Below are positions 49,672 through 58,799 of a DNA stretch of 64,000 nucleotides, piece after piece. Every line of letters begins with the position of its first letter. Positions within the stretch are counted from its first letter, which is position 1. The notes beneath the pieces are model-generated. The model saw only the letters and a program-made list of their open reading frames with translations. It ran no database searches and had not been told where the DNA came from. Source of the DNA: JAWVFM01 sp963823245 (GTDB lineage: Bacteria; Actinomycetota; Thermoleophilia; Solirubrobacterales; 70-9); NCBI GenBank assembly GCA_963823245.1, contig CAWGKQ010000007.1, forward strand, positions 124,001 to 188,000. The letters are read 5' to 3'. The position numbers and the translations under genes were made by a program.

Positions 49672-50547
49672 CGCAGAATTGGCTGCAGCTCGCGCATCAT
49701 CGCCGCCGGGTGCTCGTAGACGTCGCCGTATGTGTACCGGCGAAAGTCGTCTCCGCGGGCCCGCGCCTCGCGCTCCCGTCTCCGATCTTGCTCCCACGAG
49801 TAGCGCGAGTTGTGGAACCGGTAGCCGTCGAGCTCGACCGTGAGCCTGTGTTCCGGCCAGCGGCAGTCGACGTAGCGTCCGCCGGCCGGGCGGTTCGTCC
49901 GCGGTAGTGGCAGGCGCTCCCGACGCAAGCGCGCGAGGAACTTCCGCTCGAGGGCGCTCAGCGTGACGCGGACCTCACCGGATAGCACCGAGAGGAGCAT
50001 TCGCCGCCCCGGTGCATTCGGCCGCCGTGTCAGAACCTCCCGAACCTGCTCAGGTGTGGTGCCGTGACGCACGCCTGCCTGGTGAACCGCCCAGGCCAAG
50101 GCGTCAGGCCTAAGCCGCGCGGCTAGGTCAATGAGGGTGAGCTGGACCGTCGTGATCGGTATGCCCTTCCAGGTCGTGACGTCTCGAGCGTCGAGCGATC
50201 GGCAGCGACGGGTGACCACGCCGTCGATACGGCAGCTCCCGCGGAGATGTCACCTCCGGCTTGGGCGCCCTCCCCCTAACCAGCCAATAGATGTAGGCGG
50301 CGGCAGGCCGCTGAGCGCCGACGCGTCCCCGCATGCGAGCACCGCCGCCATGTAGGTCGCCTCCGATGCTGGGCGCCCGATGCCCGACCCGGTAGACACC
50401 GCGGAACTCGCGGCAGTAGGTAGCCGGGTCCGCAGGCGATGCTCGATCTCGGCCTTGCTAACGCCGGCGATGCCAGAAGGTCGCGCCGGGCGACGGTCCC
50501 GTGGGCGCCCGAAGCGAGGCGCTCGACGATTTCCTCGGCTGTCCTGA
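49635..50547 (-). pseudogene. AbiEi-like N-domain plus DUF559 endonuclease-like protein, frameshifted
   Basis: The C-terminal part from 50219 is intact: TTVQLTLIDLAARLRPDALA, then YVDCRWPEHRLTVELDGYRF and a Vsr/DUF559-type nuclease end. Upstream the expected AbiEi-like winged helix is spread over three frames: EEIVERLASGAHGTVARRDL, then AGVSKAEIEHRLRTRL, EATYMAAVLACGDASALSG, and RPAAAYIYWLVRGRAPKPEV. At least four indels are needed to join them. In related actinobacteria this is one gene of about 300 codons. The 5' end lies at a large palindrome. Confidence 0.62.
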
Positions 50548-50580
50548 CCTTTTGCTCGCACTGCGAGCAAAAGGCAGGAC
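50541..50580. repeat. 40-bp palindrome at the 5' end of the AbiEi/DUF559 gene
   Basis: CCTTTTGCTCGCA and TGCGAGCAAAAGG are perfect 13-base arms around one central C. Outside them GTCCTG and CAGGAC also pair, with one unpaired A. It is AT-richer than its surroundings and lies at the start of the gene. It may be an operator or a repetitive palindrome element. Confidence 0.7.
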
Positions 50581-50597
50581 GGCCCGAATTTCGCCCC

Positions 50598-52125
50598 CTA
50601 CGCGCTGACGGTCTCCGCCGGCGCTCGGGCCGTCGATCCGTTCGAGAACACCATCGCCTCGTCGTCGAGCCCGCCGTAGCGCAGGGCCAGGATGTCCCGC
50701 GCGTAGTTCTGGTAGAGCCGCCACGGCGCTCGCGAGCCCTGCCGCGGGAACTTGTCGATCGAGCGCAGCACGTAGCCCGAGTTGAAGTCGATGAACGGCT
50801 GCGGCTCGACCGACGGATCGCGGCTCCGCCGGCATGCACTGCGTGTAGCCGTGCTCGTCCATGTGGTTGAGCAGCCGGCACACGTAGCGCGCAGGTCAGG
50901 TCGCACTTGAGCGTCCACGACGCGTTCGTGTAGCCGAGCGCGGCGGCGAGGTTCGGCACGTCGCTCAGCATCATCCCCTTGTAGGCGAGCGTCTCGGGCA
51001 GCGCGACCTCGCTCGCCGTCGACCGCGAGCTCCAGCCCGCCGAACGCGCAGCAGGTTGAGCCCGGTCGCGGTGACGATGAGGTCGGCCTCGAGCGTCTCG
51101 CCCGACTCGAGCTCGATGCCCGTCCTCGGTGAAGGTCTCGATGCGGTCGGTGACGATCGAGGCGCTGCCGTCGCGGATCGCGCCGAACAGGTCGCCGTCG
51201 GGCACCAGGCAGAGCCGCTGGTCCCACGGGTTGTAGCGCGGGCGTGAAGTGCGTCTCGACGTCGTAGCCGGGCGGGAGCTGCTTGCGTCACGAAGCTCGC
51301 GCAGCAGCTTCTTCGCGAGCTCGGGCGCGGCGCCGGCTGAGCTGGAAGATCGCCATCGTCAGCAGCACGTTCTTCCAGCGGACGATCGAATAGGCGAGCC
51401 GCTCGGGCAGCAACCTGCGCAGCACGCGCGCGATCGGGTCGACGCCCGGCAGCGAGACGACGTAGCTCGGCGAGCGCTGGAGCATCGTCACGTGCGCCGC
51501 GTCGCGGCGCCATCGCGGGCACGAGCGTCACCGCGGTCGCGCCGCTGCCGATCACGACGACGCGCTTGCCCGCGTAGTCGAGGTCGTCGGTCCAGTACTG
51601 CGGATGGACGATCCGCCCCCGGAAGCGCTCGGTGCCCTGCGAACTCCGGCGTGTAGCCGCTCGTCGTAGCGGTAGTAGCCGCTGCACATGAAGAGGAAGC
51701 CGCAGGTGAGCCGAGCCGTCTCGCCGGTGTCGGTGCGCTCGACGTCCACGGTCCAGCGCGCGTCGGCGCTCGACCACTCGGCGCGCGACGACGCGGTGGT
51801 GGAAGCGGATGTGGCGGTCGATGCCGTACTCGTCCGCCGTCTCGCGGACGTAGCTGAGGATCGACGGCCCGTCGGCGATCGCCTTCGCGCTCGGCCAGGG
51901 CCGGAAGGCGTAGCCGAGCGTGTACATGTCGGAGTCCGAGCGGATGCCCGGATAGCGGAACAGGTCCCAGGTGCCGCCGATGGCGTCGCGCGCCTCGAGG
52001 ATCGCGTAGGTCTTCCCGGGACAGGTCTCCTGCAGGTGGAAGCCGGCGCCGATGCCCGAGAGGCCGGCGCCGACGATCAGCACGTCGAAGTGCTCGGGCT
52101 CGGGCGACTTTCCGTTCGTGCTCAT
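50598..52125 (-). pseudogene. Flavin-containing monooxygenase (Baeyer-Villiger type), many single-base insertions
   Basis: From ATG 52125 the first 110 codons are clean: FDVLIVGAGLSGIGAGFHLQ and GGTWDLFRYPGIRSDSDMYT, the FAD loop and BVMO-type motif. Then the reading frame changes about a dozen times, yet each piece fits the family: CGFLFMCSGYYRYDE, DYAGKRVVVIGSGATAVTLV (NADP loop), PSYVVSLPGVDPIARVLRRL, YKGMMLSDVPNLAAALGYTN, and the end NYARDILALRYGGLDDEAMV. Total length, about 500 codons, fits an intact enzyme. All shifts I could place are +1, for example near 51784, 51659, 51508 and 50821. Confidence 0.78.
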
Positions 52126-52695
52126 GGCAGGGCGAGAGCGACGACTGACTGTACTGTCGAAGCGAGGCGCTCGGTCGAATACCGGCCGGGCTCCTCGATC
52201 AGCATCCGCCCGAAGTACTCGGCGACGCCGATCAGCGCGTGCGAGACCACCTCGAGGTCGAGGTCGTCTCCCCGGCCCGCGAGCGCGCCCTCGAGCAGCC
52301 GCTCGAATCGCGCCCGCACGACCTCGCGGTCTCGCGCGATTCGCTCCCGCACGGCTCGCGGGGTGCCCTCGGGCGGCGCGAGGATCGGCCGCCAGGCGAG
52401 CGGGTCGCTGCGGACCATTTCGGCAAGGCGGCGACCATCTCCACGAGCCCGCTCCAGTCCCTGCGGTCGAGGTCCGCCGGCACGGCCCCCATCAGGGACT
52501 CGAGCGCGCGCTTCTCCTGGCGGTCGAGCAGGGCGTACAGGAGCGGCTCGAGCCCGTCGAAGACGCCGTAGACGACCGGCCGCGTGACGTCGGCCTCGCG
52601 CGCGATGGCGTCGATCGAGACCCCGGAGTACCCGCGGCGGCGATCACGCGGAGCGCGGCGTCGAGGAGCTGCTCGCGGCGCGCCTCGGGCGCCAT
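52122..52695 (-). pseudogene. TetR family regulator with two frameshifts
   Basis: From ATG 52695 it reads MAPEARREQLLDAALRVIAA, then after a shift near 52630 SIDAIAREADVTRPVVYGVF, a TetR helix-turn-helix, and after another shift near 52427 VRSDPLAWRPILAPPEGTPR and the C-terminal ligand domain. The first shift is an insertion and the second behaves as a deletion. The stop overlaps the monooxygenase start, so it was an operon with it. An exact operator-like palindrome lies at 52719-52738. Confidence 0.75.
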
Positions 52696-52718
52696 GACGC
52701 GGGGGGCCGTAGGCTGCA

Positions 52719-52738
52719 AATACTACAGATGTAGTATT
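52719..52738. promoter_or_regulatory. TetR-type operator palindrome
   Basis: AATACTAC and GTAGTATT are perfect 8-bp arms with a 4-base centre (AGAT). It lies between divergent tetR and the MpaB-like gene, 24 bases before the tetR start. The size and place fit a TetR binding site that controls both sides. Confidence 0.75.
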
Positions 52739-52739
52739 A

Positions 52740-53795
52740 CGCGACGACTTCGAGCCCGACGCCCCGACTACGGCTTCTTCGGCCCCGGCTCCGTCACCTG
52801 GAAGGTGTGGACCTATCCCACCTCGCTCACGATCGGCTTCCAGCGCTCGGTCGTGGTCGAGGAGCTCGACCCCGCCCTCATCGCCGCCGTCGATGCGACC
52901 GAGGCGGTCCGGTACCGCCCCCGCACCCGCTACGACCGCACCCTCCGCTACTTCGCCCCGCTCACGACAGCCTCTGCGATCAAGGCCTCGAGGTCCTGCA
53001 GGTCACGCGAAGGCGGTCGGCACGAGCCGCTGAGCGGCAACCGCTACGACGCCAACGATCCGCACTCCCAGCTCTGGATCCATCTCACGGCATGGCACTC
53101 GATCCTCTACGCCTACGAGCGGTACGGCCCGGGCCGGCTCTCCACCGAGGAGGAGAACCGCTACTGGGAGGAGTGCGCGGTCGCGGCGGAGCTCCAGACC
53201 TGCGATCCGGCCGACGTCCCCCGCTCGCGCGAGGGCATCCGCGAGTACTTCGAGGGCATGCGCCCGAAGCTCGCCGGGTCGGAGGCGGCGTCAGTCGATG
53301 ATGGACCACCTGCTGAACGCCAGGGTGATGCTGCCGCCCGTGCCGCTCGTCCTCCGCCCGGTCGCGTTCGTGGTCAACAAGGCAATGCGCTACGCGACCA
53401 TCGCGACGATGCCGCGATGGATGCGGAAGATGGGCGGGCTGCGACAGAGCCGGCTGATGGACGCGCTGATCACACCCGTCATGCGGCTGAACTTTCGGAT
53501 TGCGCGCCTCAGCGCCCGCTTCCAGGTTGCGGCGCTCGCCCTGCTCTCGCCATCGACCGTGCCCGTCGCCGCTCCGGTGCTCTTCGGCCTCTCACCGCGC
53601 ACGCTCGAAACACTGACCCCAGCCGAGGCGCGAGAGCGCTACGACGTCCTCCCACCGGCCGAGGAATACGCGCGCTTCCGTGAGATGATCGCGGCCAAGA
53701 TGGCTGCGAAGACGAACGGTGAGACGGTCACCGAGCGGGAGATCCGCGAGGCGACCTTCGCCGACTCTGAGCCGGTCCTCGGCCCGGTCTCCTGA
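52740..53795 (+). pseudogene. MpaB/rubber-oxygenase-like (DUF2236) protein, frameshifted
   Basis: The parts RDDFEP, DYGFFGPGSVTWKVWTYP, YDANDPHSQLWIHLTAWHSI and LYAYERYGPGRLSTEEENRY are typical of the ER-bound oxygenase/latex-clearing (DUF2236) family, which binds b-type heme via conserved His (the DPHSQLWIHL region). The end, MMDHLLNARVMLPPVPLVLR and on to GPVS, is in another frame from 53298. Further breaks lie near 52765 (one C missing) and 52985-53025. No clear start codon remains. The intact gene would be about 350 codons. Confidence 0.65.
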
Positions 53796-55351
53796 CTCAG
53801 GTTCTCATCAGCGGCGCGGGCCCGACGGGCCTTCTGTTGGCGATCGAGCTGCGCCGCCGCGGCGTCGATTGCGTCTTGATCGACGAGCTCGGCGAGGCGC
53901 GGGGGTGGGACCGCGCGACCGTGATCCACGGGCGCTCGATCGAGATCTTCGAGGCGCTCGGCCTCGCCGACCGCTTTCTTGAGGAGAGCGGGAGGATGAC
54001 GAAGGCGCGATTCCTTTCCGGCGGCGAGGTGCTCGGCGAGCTCGACCTCGCCCTCGCCGACAGCCATTACAAGTTCGACCTGCAGCTCTCGGAGGAGACG
54101 ACGGAGCGGTTCCTCACCGAGTACCTGGAATCACTCGGCGGCTCGGTCATGCGCGGCACCCGCCTTGCCCGGTTCGCCCAGAGCCCGGAAGGCGTCGCCG
54201 CCACCCTCGAGCGCGATGGCGAAAGCGTCGAGATCGAGGCCGACTGGCTCGTCGGTTGCGACGGGCTTCACAGTGTCGTACGCGAGCAGGCCGGGATTGA
54301 CTTTCCGGGTACTGACATCCACGACCTCTGGGCGGTATTCGACGCCGGGATCGCCGGCTGGGACCGGGAGTACGACGTCGGATCCGTCTTCCTCGAGACG
54401 CCGCCGGTGATCCTGATGCCCATGCCTGACAGGCGGTGGCGCGTCTACATGCGACCGAGCTCGAACGAGAGTGACCTCGTCGCCGAGGCGACTGAGGTCC
54501 TCCACCGCTACCTGCCCGAAGGCGAGTTCACCGGCGTCGAGAACCCGGCCCGGTTTCGCTGCCATTGCCGTGTGGCGGCGACGTACCGCTCGGGCCGGGT
54601 ACTGCTCGCCGGCGACGCCGCGCACGTCTGCTCCCCGGCGGAGGGACACGGTATGAACACCGGGCTCCAGGACTCCTTCAACCTCGGGTGGAAGCTGGCG
54701 CTGGTCTGCCGGGGCGCCGCGAGCGAGCGCCTGCTCGACACCTACGAGGTGGAGCGTCGCCCGGTCGCCGAGCGGGTGGTCGCCTCGGGGGCGGACACCG
54801 AGGCGAGCCAGACCCTCATCGACGCCGCGGCGCGGTCCGAGCGCGACGCCGGCGTTCGATCGACTTTCGCCGATTCCGACACGTCGCATCACGAGGCCGC
54901 CGCCCTTGCGGAGCTCGATCGCTCCTACGAGGGCTCGCCGATCGTGAGCGGTAGTCCATCCGAGGCGGCCCCGCCCGGCCGGCTTCTCCCCGACACGCCG
55001 GCGGTGGAACACCCATCTGCCGGCTCCGGGCCGCTCCACCGTTTCGGCCATCGCCCCGGCCACACCGTGATGGTCCTCGGCGGCCCCGCCGCCGATCCGA
55101 GTGAGGTCGCCGGCCTCGTCGGGCGACTCGAGACAGCGCACGGAGAGTCGCCGATGGTCGACGCGGTCCTGGGGTTCGCGGTGGCGGTCGGCGCTGAGGG
55201 AGTGGGCCGAATCGGCGACGACGTCGCCCACCAGCTCGGGATCGACGGTGTGACCGTGCTCGCGGTGCGTCCCGACCGCTACGTCGGCCTCCGCCACGAG
55301 GGCGCGGACCCCGAGCCGGTTGCGCGCTACTTCGAATCGCTGACGGGCTGA
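53792..55351 (+). CDS. FAD-dependent aromatic-ring hydroxylase
   Basis: The 519-aa protein is a flavoprotein hydroxylase of the PheA/TfdB group: the FAD loop SGAGPTGLLLAIELRRRGVD, the DG motif GCDGLHSVVREQAG, and the GD motif GRVLLAGDAAHVCSPAEGHG followed by MNTGLQDSFNLGWKLAL. A thioredoxin-like C-terminal domain (about 390-515) is present. It oxidises phenols with NAD(P)H and O2. No ATG or GTG lies before the FAD loop; a CTG at 53792 overlaps the TGA of the MpaB-like gene and is the only possible early start, implying coupled initiation. A TTG at 53837 would cut off the FAD loop. Confidence 0.82.
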   Translation: MTQVLISGAGPTGLLLAIELRRRGVDCVLIDELGEARGWDRATVIHGRSIEIFEALGLADRFLEESGRMTKARFLSGGEVLGELDLALADSHYKFDLQLSEETTERFLTEYLESLGGSVMRGTRLARFAQSPEGVAATLERDGESVEIEADWLVGCDGLHSVVREQAGIDFPGTDIHDLWAVFDAGIAGWDREYDVGSVFLETPPVILMPMPDRRWRVYMRPSSNESDLVAEATEVLHRYLPEGEFTGVENPARFRCHCRVAATYRSGRVLLAGDAAHVCSPAEGHGMNTGLQDSFNLGWKLALVCRGAASERLLDTYEVERRPVAERVVASGADTEASQTLIDAAARSERDAGVRSTFADSDTSHHEAAALAELDRSYEGSPIVSGSPSEAAPPGRLLPDTPAVEHPSAGSGPLHRFGHRPGHTVMVLGGPAADPSEVAGLVGRLETAHGESPMVDAVLGFAVAVGAEGVGRIGDDVAHQLGIDGVTVLAVRPDRYVGLRHEGADPEPVARYFESLTG

Positions 55352-55439
55352 GCGGGCTTTCTGCAGCCCTCGGCGGGCGGCGAGACGATCGGCAGGGCGG
55401 CGCCAGTCTCATTCGCCTCGCCGGGAGACGGAAACAGCG

Positions 55440-55648
55440 CACGTCATCAAGGGCAAGGTGCATTCCGCTCTGTCGATGGGGCTGAGGAGTTCTTCGAGGG
55501 TGGCGATGCCCACTACGTCGGGCCCGGCCACACCCCGGTGCTATACGCCGGAAGCGAGGTGGTCGAGTTCAGTCCCACGGAGGAGTTCGGTCGCACGATC
55601 GAGGTGGTGACCAAGAACATGGAGGCGATGGAGACCGCCGCCCCCTGA
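55440..55648 (+). pseudogene. Cupin-like protein, C-terminal fragment
   Basis: The reading frame ending with TGA at 55646 codes FRSVDGAEEFFEGGDAHYVG and PVLYAGSEVVEFSPTEEFGR, the second half of a small cupin. The preceding HVIKGKVH is in another frame, so one base is lost or gained near 55465. The upstream half of the gene is absent. It follows the hydroxylase gene by about 90 bases. Confidence 0.55.
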
Positions 55649-55665
55649 GCATCGGGGTCATGTCC

Positions 55666-56373
55666 CTAGCTCGTCTCGATGGAATGCGGTCGGTCGATCG
55701 CCCTGAGCATGCCGACGAACGTGACGGCGACCCAGGCCCCGAACGCCACCAGCACCGCCCAGAAGGCGAGAGCTCCGTCCCACGCGAAGACGCCGTTCTT
55801 CACGAACAAGACGGGGGCACCGAACGCAAAGACGAGACCCACGGAAAGGTCGAACCAACCAACCCAGCGCGGGAACAGCGGTTGCTCGCCACGATCCATC
55901 AGGACGAAGAGGCCTAGCGCGATGTACTCGAGGGTGGGCGCCGAGAACGTCCAGAACAGGATGAAGAACGCCGCGTCGTTGATCAGTTGCGTGGATTCCG
56001 GCGGGCGCTCCGGCCGGAAGGCCGCGAGGGCCATGAGCGTGACGGGCACGAGGATCAACAGCATGAGGACGAGGCCGCACGCCAGCTGGGTGTAGGCGAG
56101 GGGCGCGAGCCGCGGGTTACTGCGTTTCAGTTGCAGCGTCAGCAGCACGAGGAACGGCACCATCAACGGCGTGGCGATCATCGCGATGAGCAGGCCGGCG
56201 CGGAGTTGGTCGGTGTGGTCGCGGTAGAACGCGGCTATGTCAGCCGCCCCCTCCGCGGGGGAAGGCGGCGGAACCAGCCCCGCGATGACCCAGAAGCCAA
56301 CGAGGAAGAGCAGCAGGAAGACCGGTCCGCACCACGCGCAAAGGAGCTGAGCCCGGCGGTCGATGCGCGGCAG
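55666..56373 (-). CDS. Membrane protein of unknown function
   Basis: The protein has six hydrophobic segments. From ATG 56181 it would be 171 aa, but homologous-looking sequence extends upstream in frame: LPRIDRRAQLLCAWCGPVFL, a membrane helix, then VPPPSPAEGAADIAAFYRDH. No ATG, GTG or TTG is found there; the frame begins with CTG at 56373, after an ACG where an ATG could once have been, and with a GAGAGGG site upstream. So the start may be non-standard or mutated. The family is common in actinobacteria, function unknown. Confidence 0.6.
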   Translation of the reverse strand: MPRIDRRAQLLCAWCGPVFLLLFLVGFWVIAGLVPPPSPAEGAADIAAFYRDHTDQLRAGLLIAMIATPLMVPFLVLLTLQLKRSNPRLAPLAYTQLACGLVLMLLILVPVTLMALAAFRPERPPESTQLINDAAFFILFWTFSAPTLEYIALGLFVLMDRGEQPLFPRWVGWFDLSVGLVFAFGAPVLFVKNGVFAWDGALAFWAVLVAFGAWVAVTFVGMLRAIDRPHSIETS

Positions 56374-56424
56374 CGTACCCCGACCCTCTCCCGAGCGGCC
56401 CGGAGGGCGCCGCGCTATGGCCCT

Positions 56425-56622
56425 TTATCGGGAGGGCGGTCAGGGCTGGTCCCAGCGCCGCGGTGATGACCGCCAGGGCGAGGAATGCCGTGCCCGCGCC
56501 GATGAGCGCGGAGCGCCAACCCCGCGTCGTTCCCATCGCCAGCACGATGGTGAGGGCCTCGACAGCCTCGACCATAGAGGCAACGAAGACCGAGACGCGA
56601 GGCCCAGCTCCTGAGCACTCAT
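56425..56622 (-). pseudogene. COG4280-like membrane protein, N-terminal fragment
   Basis: ATG 56622 gives MSAQELG, and one frame over the sequence goes on as PRVSVFVASMVEAVEALTIV and TTRGWRSALIGAGTAFLALA, ending at about ALTALPI. This is the start of a membrane protein family of about 250 aa with several helices. One C is missing after GELG, and the rest of the gene is deleted. It abuts the preceding damaged gene. Confidence 0.55.
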
Positions 56623-56878
56623 GGCCCTGCCTTCGCCCGCGGCGGCGCCGGTCGTAACCGGGGGCCAGGGCTGGTGACTGTGGTCTCCATGACTGCCAGA
56701 AGGTCATAGAGGCCATCAGCCCGAAGGCGGTTTCGGCGAGCCTCATCGCCGTTGACTCAAGGATACCGCCAGACAATGCCCCGCGCGCGCGGTTGTCACG
56801 CCGCCTGCCACAACTGCTGTTGCGGGCGGCGCACTTGGTAGAGGCCGGGCCGCCTAGCGCGTGCAGTGACGAGTGCTG

Positions 56879-57634
56879 TTAGTGCCGGTGGTCGCGGCCA
56901 CGGACCGTGAGCCAGGATTGCCAGGTGATGCGGAGGATCACGGCCGTGATCGTGAGCCCGATTAGGGCGTCGGCGATCTCCAGGCCAAGTCCGACCACCA
57001 GTGCGCTGGCGATCACCGCGAGGCTGACGTAGGCGTCCGCGCGGGCGTGGTTGCCGTCCGCGATCAGCGCCGGGCTGTCGAGCCGGTGCCCAGCGCGGGT
57101 GCGGATCTGGGCCGCCACCCAGTTGCCGCCGTAGCCGAGCGCTCCCGCGAGTGCGAGTGCGACCAAGTTGGTCGGGGCCTGCGGGTGGATCAGCCGGCTG
57201 ACCGCCTCGAACCCGGCCACGCAGGCGCTGATGAAGATCGCCGCGACGACGAACAGGCCCGCGAGCCGCTCGGCGCGCTCGGACCGCATGATGAAAGCGA
57301 TCGCCAAGGGCACCGCCGTCAGGGCGTCGCCGAAGTTGTGGATCAGATCGGCGAGCAGCGCGACGCTGTTGGTGAGCACGAAGATCGCTGTCTGAGCGAG
57401 CGCCGTGGCGCCGAGGACCGCCAGCGAGAGGCCGACCGCGATCAGTCCCTCCCGCGAGCGCTTGATGCTGGGGTCGATTAGCCCGTGCGAGTGGCCATGC
57501 TCCTCGGCATGGCCGCCGGGGCCCCCGCGGTGGGCGTGGGGCCCTTCGTGGGGATGCGCATGGACCGTGCCGTCGCGGTGGCGGTGAAGCTCGCCGTCAA
57601 GCTCGTGGTAGGTGAGCGCCTCGTCCCCTGACAC
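56879..57634 (-). CDS. Cation diffusion facilitator (zinc/cobalt efflux type)
   Basis: The 251-aa protein has a His-rich N-terminus (HRHRDGTVHAHPHEGPHAHR, HAEEHGHSHG) followed by six hydrophobic segments. The metal site residues are in ALLADLIHNFGDALTAV (Asp, His, Asp) and ALIADGNHARADAYVS (Asp, His, Asp). It exports Zn, Co or similar ions. The usual cytosolic C-terminal domain is lacking; the protein stops soon after helix 6, as in short CDF variants. The start is a GTG. Confidence 0.88.
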   Translation of the reverse strand: MSGDEALTYHELDGELHRHRDGTVHAHPHEGPHAHRGGPGGHAEEHGHSHGLIDPSIKRSREGLIAVGLSLAVLGATALAQTAIFVLTNSVALLADLIHNFGDALTAVPLAIAFIMRSERAERLAGLFVVAAIFISACVAGFEAVSRLIHPQAPTNLVALALAGALGYGGNWVAAQIRTRAGHRLDSPALIADGNHARADAYVSLAVIASALVVGLGLEIADALIGLTITAVILRITWQSWLTVRGRDHRH

Positions 57635-57721
57635 GAGCTCAAATTAGCGGTGCGCGGCCTGCCGGCGCCTGATCTCTTGTTCGATGGAGCGGGCTTCGCT
57701 TCAGTTGCCGAGGCGGACGGC

Positions 57722-58087
57722 TGATCTTCGTCGCGCCCGTGTTCTGGATGGGCTTCCCGGCGATCCTCAAGGGCTGGTTCGAGCGCGTCTTCGCGTACGG
57801 GTTCGCGTACACGCTCACCCCCGAGGGCTCTCGGGGCGATCTCGAGGGCAGGGTGCCGATGCTCTCGCAGGAGAAAGCGCTCATCCTGACGCCGACCTTC
57901 TTCTCCGAGGAGGAATACGACAAGCGCTGGCGCGATGCGATGGACACCGTGCTCTGCGACTGGGGCCTGAAGATGGCCGGTGTGAAGGAGGCGCGCCACG
58001 CCTACTTCTACGCCGTAATCGCGGCCCAGCGATGATGAGCGGCGCGCCTACCTCGACGAGGCCTACCTGCTCGGCCGCGAGTTCTAA
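57722..58087 (+). pseudogene. NAD(P)H quinone reductase (flavodoxin-2 fold), truncated and frameshifted
   Basis: The frame has GRLIFVAPVFWMGFPAILKG, WFERVFAYGFAYTLTPEG and LILTPTFFSEEEYDKRWRD, the middle of an MdaB/QR-like reductase. The first 60 or so residues with the FMN loop are missing. At the end AVIAAQR hits a stop, but dropping one C near 58027 restores DDERRAYLDEAYLLGREF and a stop at 58087. It is thus both truncated and shifted. Confidence 0.6.
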
Positions 58088-58311
58088 TCAGGCTCCGCCG
58101 GCGCCGGTCCAGACGCCGCCCGCTGGCTCTCGAGCAGCTCGAGAATGCGATCGGTGTTCTCGCGGATCGCGGTGATGTTGCGGAACATCCACTTCGGCGG
58201 AGCGTCCTCTGGCATCCGCGCGATCCAGCTCTCGAAGTCGAATCCCCCGCTGCCCGATGCAAGACGTTTGGCGACGCAGGCGCCGCCGGCGAGGGCGGCG
58301 CCGACGATCAC
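58084..58311 (-). CDS. Hypothetical protein with N-terminal membrane anchor
   Basis: The 75-aa product starts with a hydrophobic piece (MIVGAALAGGACVAKRLAS) and then GFDFESWIARMPEDAPPKWM, FRNITAIRENTDRILELLES, a helical acidic end. It looks like a small anchored helix protein. The start is a GTG; upstream codons KKL are in frame, but nearby sequence is foreign (a MFS tail), so the first residues may be lost. Function unknown. Confidence 0.55.
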   Translation of the reverse strand: MIVGAALAGGACVAKRLASGSGGFDFESWIARMPEDAPPKWMFRNITAIRENTDRILELLESQRAASGPAPAEPD

Positions 58312-58333
58312 GAGCTTCTTCGTATTCCCCTAT

Positions 58334-58465
58334 CAATGGAACGGGCTCACCGCCTGCCTGTGGGTCTCGACCGGGTTCCTCCTCGCGGCCGGCCTGCTCT
58401 CACTTCTCTTGCCGAGCGAGGTCGTGAGGAGCACGCGACCAGCGCAGGTATCGCAGACGGCCTGA
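58334..58465 (+). pseudogene. C-terminal membrane segment of an MFS-like transporter
   Basis: The frame ending at 58465 reads NGLTACLWVSTGFLLAAGLL and SLLLPSEVVRSTRP, a last helix plus short tail as in MFS pumps. No other part of the transporter is present. It abuts the previous gene at about 58330. Confidence 0.4.
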
Positions 58466-58799
58466 CGCCGGCCGTCTGCTTGCCGGCTCGGGCGACGCAA
58501 ACTCGTTCGGGAACGTGATGCGCACGCGTCATCGGAGAAGCGAGACGTCACGATCCGGCGCCCTCCCCTTGTGCGAGGAGCGACAGCGCACTCGTCTCAC
58601 CACCCGTGCCGACGTGGCGGCCGGCGGCAGTTGGCTTTCGTCTGTTGAGCCTTCGCGCAAAGCGGTTCCCGGGCCCTCGCTAAGCATGGCGTCGCTGCGG
58701 CAACAACCGCTTGGTTTGGGCGTACACCCCGGAAGAGCGCCGTGGCGTATAAGACATCCGGCGCACAGTGCGCGAACCGACGGAGAGCCGCCCATTGGT
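58466..58799. other. Intergenic stretch with nothing recognised
   Basis: These 334 bases hold no frame with plausible codon use or homology on either strand and no clear hairpin. They lie between a transporter remnant and the end of the rhodanese gene. Confidence 0.5.
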
